Positions 16,484 through 23,827 of a DNA stretch of 64,000 bases are shown one piece after another. Position 1 is the stretch's first letter. Every line of letters begins with the position of its first letter. The translations under genes and the position numbers were made by a program. This DNA is from Anaerolineales bacterium (lineage in GTDB: Bacteria > Chloroflexota > Anaerolineae > Aggregatilineales > J027), in contig JACKCI010000001.1 in assembly GCA_020634155.1 (NCBI GenBank), positions 558,001-622,000 of the forward strand. The letters run 5' to 3'. Under the pieces are notes generated by a model. That model did no database searches and had not been told where the DNA came from. It saw only the letters and a list, made by a program, of their open reading frames with translations.

Positions 16484-17589
16484 AGCCATAAGGTCAACAA
16501 ACGCGATGGGGCTGCCATGAATTGGATAGTCCCATCGGTCTCTATGGGCAAGGTGCCACCCGTTGGACGTTCATCTAAACGCACCACCGCGCAATGTTCA
16601 AAGCGACGCCACAGCCGCAATGTAACCTCTATGCGCTCGTCGCTGAGATTGACTCCCCGCACAATCACACCCACTGCCCCATCTTCACGTGGCTTGATGG
16701 CCGTGATATGAAATGAATGTGTTGTTTCAATCAATGACGCTTGCTCGGTCTGCAAGATAGTCTCTAGCGCCGCCCGCATCTCCACATCGTGATAAGCCTG
16801 TTGCAGCGCCAGAAACGGCACGGTTGGCGTCTGTCCCTCAGTCACCATTTGGGCATAGGCCGCCTCCACGCCCCAATAGACTCCCCATACAGCAGGTTGA
16901 TGGGGTGTTACTATCTGACTTGGCTGAATGGCCCCCAATGTGGTGGGGTTGGTTATCAAAAAATCATCGTGAGGTAAAGTTGCCCGCCACTGTTGGATTT
17001 GTTCAATAATCGCAAATGGTCGTCCATACACCGCAACCGCCATATGCTGACTATCACCCGCCTCGGTTGCACGCCACCGCACAGGGTCAGCAACCATCTC
17101 CATGCAGTTCATCGGAAAACCATCCACACCAACCACTTGCATAGACACCCCACCACCGAGTCGATAGACATAGCGAAAGCCGAAACCCGCCGCCAACGCG
17201 GGTAGCACCACATCATGCTCTGGCAACCCTGCCAATCCGACCTCCTCGACTACGCCAAACACCCCTGCCGAGCGTCGCCCTAACAACAGGTTGCGGACAA
17301 GCTGTTCAACGGTATCGCTTGAATGGGGCGTCCAATACCATGACCCTATCCATGCTTGGCGCTGATTCAGCAGATGTGCCAAGGTATCAAACTGTTCAGG
17401 ACGCAACCGCAAATAGCTATCAACCTCCCGCCAATCACTCCCTAGCATCAGCATCGGCAGGCGGCGCTGTTCCAATGCTGCAATGCTGTCATCCCACAGC
17501 AGCACACGGTCAAGGTCGGGATGATGACTAGCCTTACCAACCAGAACAGGTAACACATGAAAAATGTAGCGGGCGAATTTAGCGGGCAT
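16477..17589 (-). CDS. GH38-like protein (compact alpha-mannosidase relative), function uncertain
   Basis: About 370 residues from the Met at 17589, which lies inside the end of the upstream transporter gene. The N-terminal part (HHPDLDRVLLWDDSIAALEQ, then RPEQFDTLAHLLNQRQAWIGSWYW) resembles family 38 alpha-mannosidases. The last 60 residues (IVRGVNLSDERIEVTLRLWRRFE) resemble their C-terminal beta domain. It is far shorter than normal GH38 enzymes (800 or more residues) and much of the middle is missing or diverged. The aspartate nucleophile cannot be assigned. It could be a degenerate or repurposed relative. The family call is from pattern recognition only. Confidence 0.5.
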   Translation of the reverse strand: MPAKFARYIFHVLPVLVGKASHHPDLDRVLLWDDSIAALEQRRLPMLMLGSDWREVDSYLRLRPEQFDTLAHLLNQRQAWIGSWYWTPHSSDTVEQLVRNLLLGRRSAGVFGVVEEVGLAGLPEHDVVLPALAAGFGFRYVYRLGGGVSMQVVGVDGFPMNCMEMVADPVRWRATEAGDSQHMAVAVYGRPFAIIEQIQQWRATLPHDDFLITNPTTLGAIQPSQIVTPHQPAVWGVYWGVEAAYAQMVTEGQTPTVPFLALQQAYHDVEMRAALETILQTEQASLIETTHSFHITAIKPREDGAVGVIVRGVNLSDERIEVTLRLWRRFEHCAVVRLDERPTGGTLPIETDGTIQFMAAPSRLLTLWLY

Positions 17590-18490
17590 GTTTACGCTTA
17601 GGGCGGAGTTGGTCTTGGGTAGCGGTGGCAATACCCAGCAGAATCAAAGCAGCCCCGATAATTTGTAACCACACCGGCCATTCATTGAGAAAGATGGCTG
17701 CCAGTACCCCGCTCCCAATCGGTTCCCCTAAAACAATTAAACTCACATAGGCAGCAGGCAAGAAGCCAAGAGCATAGTTAAACGAGGAATGTCCAATAAG
17801 TTGCGGCACCAAACCCAGCATCACAATCCAGAGCAGCCCTAGACCTGATACCTGTGCCAGCGAATGCCCCCATAGCAGAGCCACCACCAACATAAAAACC
17901 GCCGCCGTACTGTAAACCAGCCAAATATAGGGGATTAAGGGTAGCCGTGCGCGAAGCCGTCTTCCAATGATGAAATAGATAGCAGCCATCACCGCCCCAA
18001 AGAGCGCGAGGCCATTGCCGAGGAGTGGATCGGAGCGCGTTGGAGCCGTGCCCGCCTCACCACTCAAAGCCACCAGCACCCCACCCCCGAAAGCCAACGC
18101 TAGACCTGCAATTGTCCAGCGGCTGATGCGTTCGCCAAGGATGAACGGGGCCATCACCGCCACCCACAATGGATTGGTCGTCACCAGCACCACGCTGTTA
18201 ATCACTGAGGTGTATTCCAGCGAGCTAATCCATGTCGCAAAGTGCAAGCCCAGTACCGCCCCCGATAATATCCCCAGCCGAATATCAGACGGACGTAGGT
18301 GCTGAAGCTCAACCCGATAACGCTTGAGAGCATAGGGTGTCAAGACCACCGCCGCTACTGTCAAGCGCCCAGCGGCCACCAGCAATGACGGGGTATTTTC
18401 TTCCTGTGCCAAGCGAATAAAAATCGCCGCTGTAGATACGGCGAAAAGCCCAATGAACAGTGCTATAAAAGGTTTCCATCTCTCTGCCAT
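17579..18490 (-). CDS. DMT-superfamily (EamA) transporter
   Basis: A 303-residue protein with ten predicted hydrophobic segments arranged as two EamA repeats of five, the classic drug/metabolite transporter fold. Typical features are AAIFIRLAQEENTPSLLVAAGRL in the first helices, TTNPLWVAVMAPFILGERISR at the end of repeat one, and LGEPIGSGVLAAIFLNEWP in repeat two. I start it at the Met at 18490 (MAERWKPF). A longer frame from 18577 would run across the sod promoter region. Members export amino acids, metabolites or drugs, and the substrate is unknown. Its 3' end overlaps the start of the GH38-like gene by 11 bases. Confidence 0.92.
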   Translation of the reverse strand: MAERWKPFIALFIGLFAVSTAAIFIRLAQEENTPSLLVAAGRLTVAAVVLTPYALKRYRVELQHLRPSDIRLGILSGAVLGLHFATWISSLEYTSVINSVVLVTTNPLWVAVMAPFILGERISRWTIAGLALAFGGGVLVALSGEAGTAPTRSDPLLGNGLALFGAVMAAIYFIIGRRLRARLPLIPYIWLVYSTAAVFMLVVALLWGHSLAQVSGLGLLWIVMLGLVPQLIGHSSFNYALGFLPAAYVSLIVLGEPIGSGVLAAIFLNEWPVWLQIIGAALILLGIATATQDQLRPKRKHAR

Positions 18491-18514
18491 GCGCCACATC
18501 TTACCACACAAACC

Positions 18515-18528
18515 TGTACAAAGGTACA
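18515..18528. promoter_or_regulatory. Inverted repeat upstream of sod, candidate operator
   Basis: Perfect TGTAC-AAAG-GTACA in the divergent spacer between the DMT transporter and superoxide dismutase genes, about 10 bases before the sod -35. Confidence 0.35.
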
Positions 18529-18538
18529 ATTCGATAGA

Positions 18539-18568
18539 TTGACCGTGCTGTGGTATTATTGGAATAAT
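18539..18568 (+). promoter_or_regulatory. Sod promoter with a palindrome over the -10
   Basis: TTGACC at 18539-18544, 18 bp, then AATAAT at 18563-18568. A perfect inverted repeat ATTATT-GG-AATAAT at 18555-18568 covers the -10, a good position for a repressor. Confidence 0.55.
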
Positions 18569-18599
18569 CATTGACAAAATTCAGCCCATAGGAGGATAT

Positions 18600-19211
18600 A
18601 TGGCTTTTGAACTCCCCCCCCTTCCGTATGCGTTTGATGCACTAGAACCGCATATCGATGCCCGCACCATGGAAATCCACCATGACAAGCACCACGCGGG
18701 CTACACCAACAACCTCAACAAAGCCCTCGAAAGCGCCCCCGAACTGGCGGGCAAATCCATTGAAGACCTATTGCGCGGTATCAACAACGTTCCCGACAGC
18801 ATTCGGACTGCCGTGCAAAACAATGGCGGAGGTTATGCCAACCACAGCCTATTCTGGACCATCATGAGCGCCAACGGTGGCGGCGCACCCAGTGGTGAAC
18901 TGGCGGATGCCATCAATGCTGCTTTCGGCAACTTCGACGAATTCAAATCCAAATTCAGCGCTGCTGCGGGTAGCCGCTTCGGTTCAGGCTGGGCATGGCT
19001 AGTAGTCGATGGTAGCGGTAACTTGAAAGTCTACTCAACCGCCAACCAAGACAGCCCCTACATGCAAGGTGATACCCCGATCATGGGCCTTGATGTCTGG
19101 GAACATGCGTATTATCTGAATTACCAAAACCGCCGTCCCGACTACGTTGCCGCCTTCTGGAATGTCGTCGATTGGAATGTGGTCGCCCAAAATTACCAAG
19201 CCGCCAAATAA
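18600..19211 (+). CDS. sodA: Superoxide dismutase, Mn/Fe family (Mn-type features)
   Basis: A 203-residue Fe/Mn superoxide dismutase. Metal ligands are in MEIHHDKHHAGYTNNL (first His), YANHSLFW (second His) and the signature DVWEHAYY (Asp and His). The second-sphere Gln in STANQDSP is at the position typical of Mn enzymes, while Fe enzymes usually place Gln elsewhere, so Mn is the better guess. It removes superoxide in the cytoplasm, as no signal peptide is present. A strong AGGAGG ribosome site precedes the ATG at 18600. The gene has its own promoter with a palindrome over the -10 and a weak GC-rich stem-loop downstream. Confidence 0.96.
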   Translation: MAFELPPLPYAFDALEPHIDARTMEIHHDKHHAGYTNNLNKALESAPELAGKSIEDLLRGINNVPDSIRTAVQNNGGGYANHSLFWTIMSANGGGAPSGELADAINAAFGNFDEFKSKFSAAAGSRFGSGWAWLVVDGSGNLKVYSTANQDSPYMQGDTPIMGLDVWEHAYYLNYQNRRPDYVAAFWNVVDWNVVAQNYQAAK

Positions 19212-19221
19212 GACCACTTGT

Positions 19222-19244
19222 GGGGCGGGGACAACTCGCCCCTT
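19222..19244 (+). terminator. Weak GC-rich stem-loop after sod
   Basis: GGGGCG / CGCCCC stem with a 9-base loop, 10 bases after the sod stop. Only two T residues follow, so termination would be weak. Confidence 0.35.
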
Positions 19245-19280
19245 CCAAACCTCCTATCATTGGATAATTCCCAAAATAGA

Positions 19281-19308
19281 TTGACACCTTGCCTGAATTT
19301 GTTATATT
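19281..19308 (+). promoter_or_regulatory. Sigma-70-like promoter of the ferredoxin gene
   Basis: A perfect TTGACA at 19281-19286, 16 bp, then TATATT at 19303-19308. One of the best promoter matches in the window. Confidence 0.7.
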
Positions 19309-19313
19309 TACGA

Positions 19314-19331
19314 GTAAAGATAAAACTTTAC
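19314..19331. promoter_or_regulatory. Inverted repeat at the ferredoxin transcription start
   Basis: Perfect GTAAAG-ATAAAA-CTTTAC beginning 5 bases after the -10, so it spans the expected start of transcription. It could be an operator or a 5' hairpin in the transcript. Confidence 0.4.
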
Positions 19332-19373
19332 CCAGATTAAAAAATCGGCAAACAGCGCAAGGAGCGTATTGGA

Positions 19374-19721
19374 ATGACTCATATAATTACCGGCTTGTGC
19401 CTCCGCGACGGCGCATGTGTAGAAGTTTGTCCCGTTGAGTGTATTATCCCCGGTATCCCCGAAGCCGAATGGCCGTGGTACTTCATCGACCCTGACACCT
19501 GCATTGACTGCGGTGCCTGTGTTCCTGAATGCCCCTACGAGGCCATCTTCCCCGAAGAGGAAGTGCCGGATTCATACCAACTCAAAGATGGTCAAGCTTA
19601 TGTGTCCTTCGCAGGAGAGCGCACCGACGGCACGGGCAGCGAAGTCTTTGACCTCACCGAAGATATTCAACCCAACTACGACTACTTCTCCGCAGGCCCC
19701 GGCTACAGCGCCCTGCAATAA
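19374..19721 (+). CDS. Ferredoxin with two Fe-S cluster motifs (7Fe/8Fe type)
   Basis: A 115-residue ferredoxin. The first cluster motif is CLRDGACVEVCPVEC (Cys-x5-Cys-x3-Cys-Pro), the spacing seen in [3Fe-4S]-containing 7Fe ferredoxins such as those of Thermus and mycobacteria. The second is CIDCGACVPECP, a standard [4Fe-4S] motif. An acidic C-terminal tail of about 50 residues follows. It carries electrons in the cytoplasm and its partners are not encoded nearby. AAGGAG precedes the ATG. A strong promoter and palindrome lie upstream, so this gene is probably expressed alone and regulated. Confidence 0.93.
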   Translation: MTHIITGLCLRDGACVEVCPVECIIPGIPEAEWPWYFIDPDTCIDCGACVPECPYEAIFPEEEVPDSYQLKDGQAYVSFAGERTDGTGSEVFDLTEDIQPNYDYFSAGPGYSALQ

Positions 19722-19723
19722 CG

Positions 19724-21151
19724 CTAATCTGCTTTCAATGAGGAGCCGCTGTCAGCAACGCTGGGGGCGGCTTCTTCGTTGTTGGGTGGGGAAGGTGCGG
19801 GAGGAAGTGGCGGTAATTCATCTAATTCTAATGAAGTCAGGGGCAATGCAGGTGGGCGCTTAACCGTTGGTACCGGAAACAAGGTCTGGTCTTGGCTCTC
19901 ATGGGATGACATTGGGAGTGCATCGTCCGTCAACGGCAGCCAAAACCCAAAGGTGCTACCCTGCCCCGGCGTACTTTGAAACCACACTTCGCCATCAGAA
20001 CGTTCAATAACAGCCTTCACCAAACTCAAGCCAAGCCCCGTTCCCTCGATATGCTCCGTTCCCGGCTCCTTAGCCCGATAAAAACGCTGAAACAACCATT
20101 TTTGGCGCTCCGGTGAAATACCGTAGCCGTTATCAGTTACCTCAAAGAAGGCGCGTTCTCCATGTCGCTCCAGCCGCGCTGAAATGATGCCTTTATGGGG
20201 AGTGTATTTGATAGCGTTGTTAATAAGGTTAACCATCGCTTGTCGAAAGTACGCAAACTCACCGCGTACCACCAAAGGCTGGTCTGGAACTTTCAGAGTC
20301 AAGGTCTGTGACTTACTCTCTGCATCAGAGTGCGTGCGCTGCACCGACTCAACCAACACATCACTCAAATTCAGTGGAGTTGCCTCCATCTTTAGCCCTG
20401 ACTCCAAACGCTCCAAAGTCAGTAACTCTTCTAACAATGTCCGCATCTGGTGGGCTGATTGCTCAATGCTCTGAACAAAACTTAAGGCTTGGTCGGGGAT
20501 TTTGCCTTTGAGCCGTTTGAGTAAATGCGTCGCATTGACAATAGTATTGAGGGGATTACGCAAATCATGCGCCACCATCCGGATCATATCAGACTTGAGT
20601 TGTTCAGCATTGTAGGTTTGGGTATAGAGTTCAGCGTTACGCAATGCGACGGCTGCACGCCCAGCAATATGCTGAATAAAGTCACGCATGCGCTGGTTAA
20701 AATGGGCCGGATGGCGGCTCTCTAAGTGCAAGATACCAATAGTTTCATCATGAAAAATGAGCGGTGCCGTATAATGTGAGCGTGTTTTCTCATAAATCAA
20801 CTGATGGTCGGATGTATTGGTTACATAGGCCATGTAGACGGGTTTGCCATTGGTCGCAACACGGCCTAAAACGCCCGTTGCTAGGGGCCATGGTTCACGC
20901 ATCAACTTGGTCGCATACTGATAGGCATAACCAGTTACCCGCATAATCTGGAGGCTGTCTTCATGACGCTTGGCAATTAACCCCGTATCGGCTGCGGTAC
21001 GCCGCATAGCCCAATCGAGGGTAATATCCAAAACACGATCCGAATCGAGGAGGTAATGCAACTCATGGTCAAGCCGTTGCAGAAACTCTAGCTCATTCAG
21101 ACGCTCTTCCAAATCATCGGGATTCGATGGCGGTGGTGATTGTAAAGACAT
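19724..21151 (-). CDS. Sensor histidine kinase with GAF domain (orphan)
   Basis: A 475-residue cytoplasmic kinase with no membrane helices. It has a GAF-type sensor (about 30-175), a HisKA domain with the phospho-acceptor His in MVAHDLRNPLN, and a HATPase domain with the N box NLINNAIKYTP, DNGYGI and GTGLGLSLV. A Pro-rich tail of about 70 residues follows. It autophosphorylates on His and would pass phosphate to a response regulator, but none is encoded beside it. The GAF domain suggests a soluble or diffusible signal, and the ligand is unknown. It is convergent with the ferredoxin gene with 2 bases between, and divergent from atpA. Confidence 0.93.
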   Translation of the reverse strand: MSLQSPPPSNPDDLEERLNELEFLQRLDHELHYLLDSDRVLDITLDWAMRRTAADTGLIAKRHEDSLQIMRVTGYAYQYATKLMREPWPLATGVLGRVATNGKPVYMAYVTNTSDHQLIYEKTRSHYTAPLIFHDETIGILHLESRHPAHFNQRMRDFIQHIAGRAAVALRNAELYTQTYNAEQLKSDMIRMVAHDLRNPLNTIVNATHLLKRLKGKIPDQALSFVQSIEQSAHQMRTLLEELLTLERLESGLKMEATPLNLSDVLVESVQRTHSDAESKSQTLTLKVPDQPLVVRGEFAYFRQAMVNLINNAIKYTPHKGIISARLERHGERAFFEVTDNGYGISPERQKWLFQRFYRAKEPGTEHIEGTGLGLSLVKAVIERSDGEVWFQSTPGQGSTFGFWLPLTDDALPMSSHESQDQTLFPVPTVKRPPALPLTSLELDELPPLPPAPSPPNNEEAAPSVADSGSSLKAD

Positions 21152-21170
21152 ATTTGCTTCGCCTTCAACC

Positions 21171-21199
21171 CTGACACAACTAACTTGGGCTGCTATAAT
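21171..21199 (+). promoter_or_regulatory. Sigma-70-like promoter of the F1 ATP synthase operon
   Basis: CTGACA at 21171-21176, 17 bp, then TATAAT at 21194-21199, preceded by TG in extended -10 position. The leader before atpA is about 125 bases. Confidence 0.7.
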
Positions 21200-21329
21200 C
21201 TGCCAAACTCTTATTAAATCACAAGATGGGGCATTCGCAAAACGATTTTTTGACAGAAATCGTCGTTTGTTCTATCTTTAACAAGCAAAGAATCTAGCGA
21301 CATAAACTGTCCTCACGGAGGCTTATTGG

Positions 21330-22826
21330 ATGACGAATAACCTGACACAGGGTCTTTTAGACCAAATTACCGCGTTCAAACGCGAATATACCGCCGTTGA
21401 GGTTGGTACCGTATTGGAGATCGGTGACGGTATCGCCCGTGTAAGCGGCTTACCGAGCGTCAAAGCTCAAGAACTCGTTGAGTTCGCCAATGGCACCCTT
21501 GGTGTGGCCTTCAACCTTGAAGAAGACAACGTGGGTATCATTATCCTTGGTGATTACGAAGGCCTCAATGAAGGTGATGAAGTTCGGGCCACTGGTCGTA
21601 TCAACTCGGTACCCGTTGGCAACGAACTGCTTGGGCGCGTGATTGACCCCCTCGGTCGCCCGCTAGATGGCAAAGGTCCTATCTCTGCCACTGGTGGTTA
21701 TTATGAGGTGGAGAAAATCGCCCCCGGCGTAATGGAACGTCGTAACGTGTACCGCCCTGTGCAAACGGGCTTGCGTGTGGTTGATGCCCTTATCCCGATT
21801 GGGCGCGGGCAGCGCGAACTCATCATCGGTGATCGTGGTACGGGCAAGACCGCCATGTGCCTTGACACCATCATTAACCAAGCCGATAAAGACATGATTT
21901 GCATTTATGTCGCCATCGGCAAGCGTGCTTCTGAAATTCGCCGTGTGGTTGCCACCCTTGAAGAATATGGCGCAATGCAGCATACCATTATCGTGGTCGC
22001 TTCGGCCTCTGACCCCGCTGCCCTTCAATATATCGCCCCCTACGCGGGTTGCGCGGTAGGTGAATACTTCATGGACAATGGCAAAGATGCCCTTGTAGTC
22101 TATGACGACCTTTCCAAGCACGCATGGGCCTATCGCCAAGTATCCTTGCTGCTGCGCCGTCCCCCCGGACGTGAAGCCTACCCCGGTGACGTGTTCTATC
22201 TCCATAGCCGTTTGCTGGAACGTGCTGCCCAGTTGTCCGAGGAAAAAGGTGGCGGTAGTTTGACAGCCCTGCCGATCATCGAAACCCTCTTGGGTGACAT
22301 CTCGGCCTATATCCCCACCAACGTGATTTCCATCACCGACGGCCAAATCTTCCTTGAGCCAGACCTGTTCTTCGCGGGCCAACGCCCAGCCCTGAACATC
22401 GGTATTTCGGTGAGCCGCGTGGGTGGTGATGCCCAAACTAAAGTTATGAAACAAGTTGCGGGTCGTTTGAAGCTGGAATTGGCACAATTCCGCTCCTTGG
22501 CGGCCTTCGCCCAATTCGGCTCTGACCTTGATGCTGCCACCCAACGCCAATTGGATCGTGGGTTGCGCTTGACGGAGATTATGAAACAACCCCAATATCA
22601 GCCTGACCCCTTGCATCGCCAAATTGCGGTCATCTATGCGGGTACCAAGGGCTATCTGGAGAAAGTTGCCGTCAATCGCATTAAGGAATGGGAAGATGGC
22701 TTCTTGCGCTTCTTGGATGCTCAATATCCAGAATACGGCAAGAAAATCTATGAAACCTACAAGATTGACGAAGCTGAGGCAACTCTGGTCGAAGCCCTTG
22801 AAGCTTTCAATTCAACGTGGAACTAA
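21330..22826 (+). CDS. atpA: F1 ATP synthase subunit alpha
   Basis: A 498-residue alpha subunit with the P-loop GDRGTGKT and typical alpha segments YDDLSKHAWAYRQVSLLLRRPPGREAYPGDVFYLHSRLLER (broken here by no gaps) and ISVSRVGGDAQ. Alpha subunits alternate with beta in the catalytic hexamer and hold the non-catalytic nucleotides. It opens a four-gene F1 cluster, atpA-atpG-atpD-atpC, under the promoter at 21171-21199. A ribosome site ACGGAGG precedes the ATG. The usual upstream genes for subunits a, c, b and delta are absent; the gene before it is a kinase on the opposite strand. The spacing to atpG is 3 bases, so translation is likely coupled. Confidence 0.98.
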   Translation: MTNNLTQGLLDQITAFKREYTAVEVGTVLEIGDGIARVSGLPSVKAQELVEFANGTLGVAFNLEEDNVGIIILGDYEGLNEGDEVRATGRINSVPVGNELLGRVIDPLGRPLDGKGPISATGGYYEVEKIAPGVMERRNVYRPVQTGLRVVDALIPIGRGQRELIIGDRGTGKTAMCLDTIINQADKDMICIYVAIGKRASEIRRVVATLEEYGAMQHTIIVVASASDPAALQYIAPYAGCAVGEYFMDNGKDALVVYDDLSKHAWAYRQVSLLLRRPPGREAYPGDVFYLHSRLLERAAQLSEEKGGGSLTALPIIETLLGDISAYIPTNVISITDGQIFLEPDLFFAGQRPALNIGISVSRVGGDAQTKVMKQVAGRLKLELAQFRSLAAFAQFGSDLDAATQRQLDRGLRLTEIMKQPQYQPDPLHRQIAVIYAGTKGYLEKVAVNRIKEWEDGFLRFLDAQYPEYGKKIYETYKIDEAEATLVEALEAFNSTWN

Positions 22827-22829
22827 CCG

Positions 22830-23810
22830 ATGGCAACAGCAAGAGAGATTAAACGACGCATTGGCAGCGTCAAAAATATTGCCCAAGTCACCCGTGCTCT
22901 AGAGGCGGTCTCGGCCAGTCGGGTGCGCCGTGCTCAAGAACAGGTACTCAATAGCCGTGCCTATTCGCAAAAAGCATGGGAAGTTCTAGTCAACGTGGCC
23001 CAAGCTACCGGAGCCAATGAACATCCCCTCTTGGCGACCCATGACCGTGTGAAGGCTGTTTCCGTCATTTTGGTGACCTCGGATCGCTCTCTATGCGGAG
23101 CTTATAACGACAACATGATTCGAGTTGCCAACCGCTTTGCCGAAAACCTATCGGTTGAGGGTGAGGAAATCCGTTGGATTGCGGTAGGCCGCAAGGGACG
23201 CGACTTCTTAGTCCGTACCAAGCAGAATGTCATCGCAGAATTCAGCAAACTCCCAACCCCGCTACGGATTAGCGATATTGCCCCAATTGGTCAAATCGTA
23301 GTCGATGAATTTCTGTCGGGCATAACCGATCAGGTCTTTATTGCTTATACGGACTTCATCAACACCCTTGCCCAAAAACCAACCGTCATTAACCTGTTAC
23401 CCCTGCGTCCATACCAGCCCGAAAACACGGTACAGGCTGACTATTTGAAATCTGAACCAGAAGCCACCACCGGGGGGCGTGACTATCTGTATGAGCCGAA
23501 TGCGGCCACTATCCTTGATGAAGTAATCCCCCGCTTCACTACCCTGCAAATCTATCAAGCCATGCTCGAAGCGCTCGCCAGCGAACACAGCGCCCGTATG
23601 ATTGCCATGCGGAACGCTAATGAAAACGCCAGCGCCCTTGCTGATGACTTGACCCTGCTCTACAACAAAGCGCGGCAGGCCGCCATCACTGGTGAGATTC
23701 TCGACATCGTGGGTGGGGTAAATGCGCTGCAACAAACCAAAAAAGACAAAACCAAACTCAAGAACGCTGATCGGTTTATCGCAGCCGTCGGCGGAGCATT
23801 ACGTGAATAA
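22830..23810 (+). CDS. atpG: F1 ATP synthase subunit gamma
   Basis: A 326-residue gamma subunit, the rotor shaft of F1. The N-terminal helix MATAREIKRRIGSVKNIAQ and the SDRSLCGAYN segment are typical. The second family helix near the C-terminus (ARMIAMRNANENASAL, then YNKARQAAITGEILDIVGG) is intact. Most gamma subunits stop soon after that last motif at about 285-295 residues. This one has an internal insert-like stretch around 190-225 and a charged tail of about 30 residues after the final motif (QQTKKDKTKLKNADRF). It lies between atpA (3 bases) and atpD (17 bases) in the F1 operon. Confidence 0.95.
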   Translation: MATAREIKRRIGSVKNIAQVTRALEAVSASRVRRAQEQVLNSRAYSQKAWEVLVNVAQATGANEHPLLATHDRVKAVSVILVTSDRSLCGAYNDNMIRVANRFAENLSVEGEEIRWIAVGRKGRDFLVRTKQNVIAEFSKLPTPLRISDIAPIGQIVVDEFLSGITDQVFIAYTDFINTLAQKPTVINLLPLRPYQPENTVQADYLKSEPEATTGGRDYLYEPNAATILDEVIPRFTTLQIYQAMLEALASEHSARMIAMRNANENASALADDLTLLYNKARQAAITGEILDIVGGVNALQQTKKDKTKLKNADRFIAAVGGALRE

Positions 23811-23827
23811 GGAGATTATCACCAACG

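Noticed and set aside
21663..22724. A 353-residue open frame on the minus strand inside atpA
   Set aside because: It is a shadow of atpA. The product has no family features and the frame is kept open by atpA codon use.
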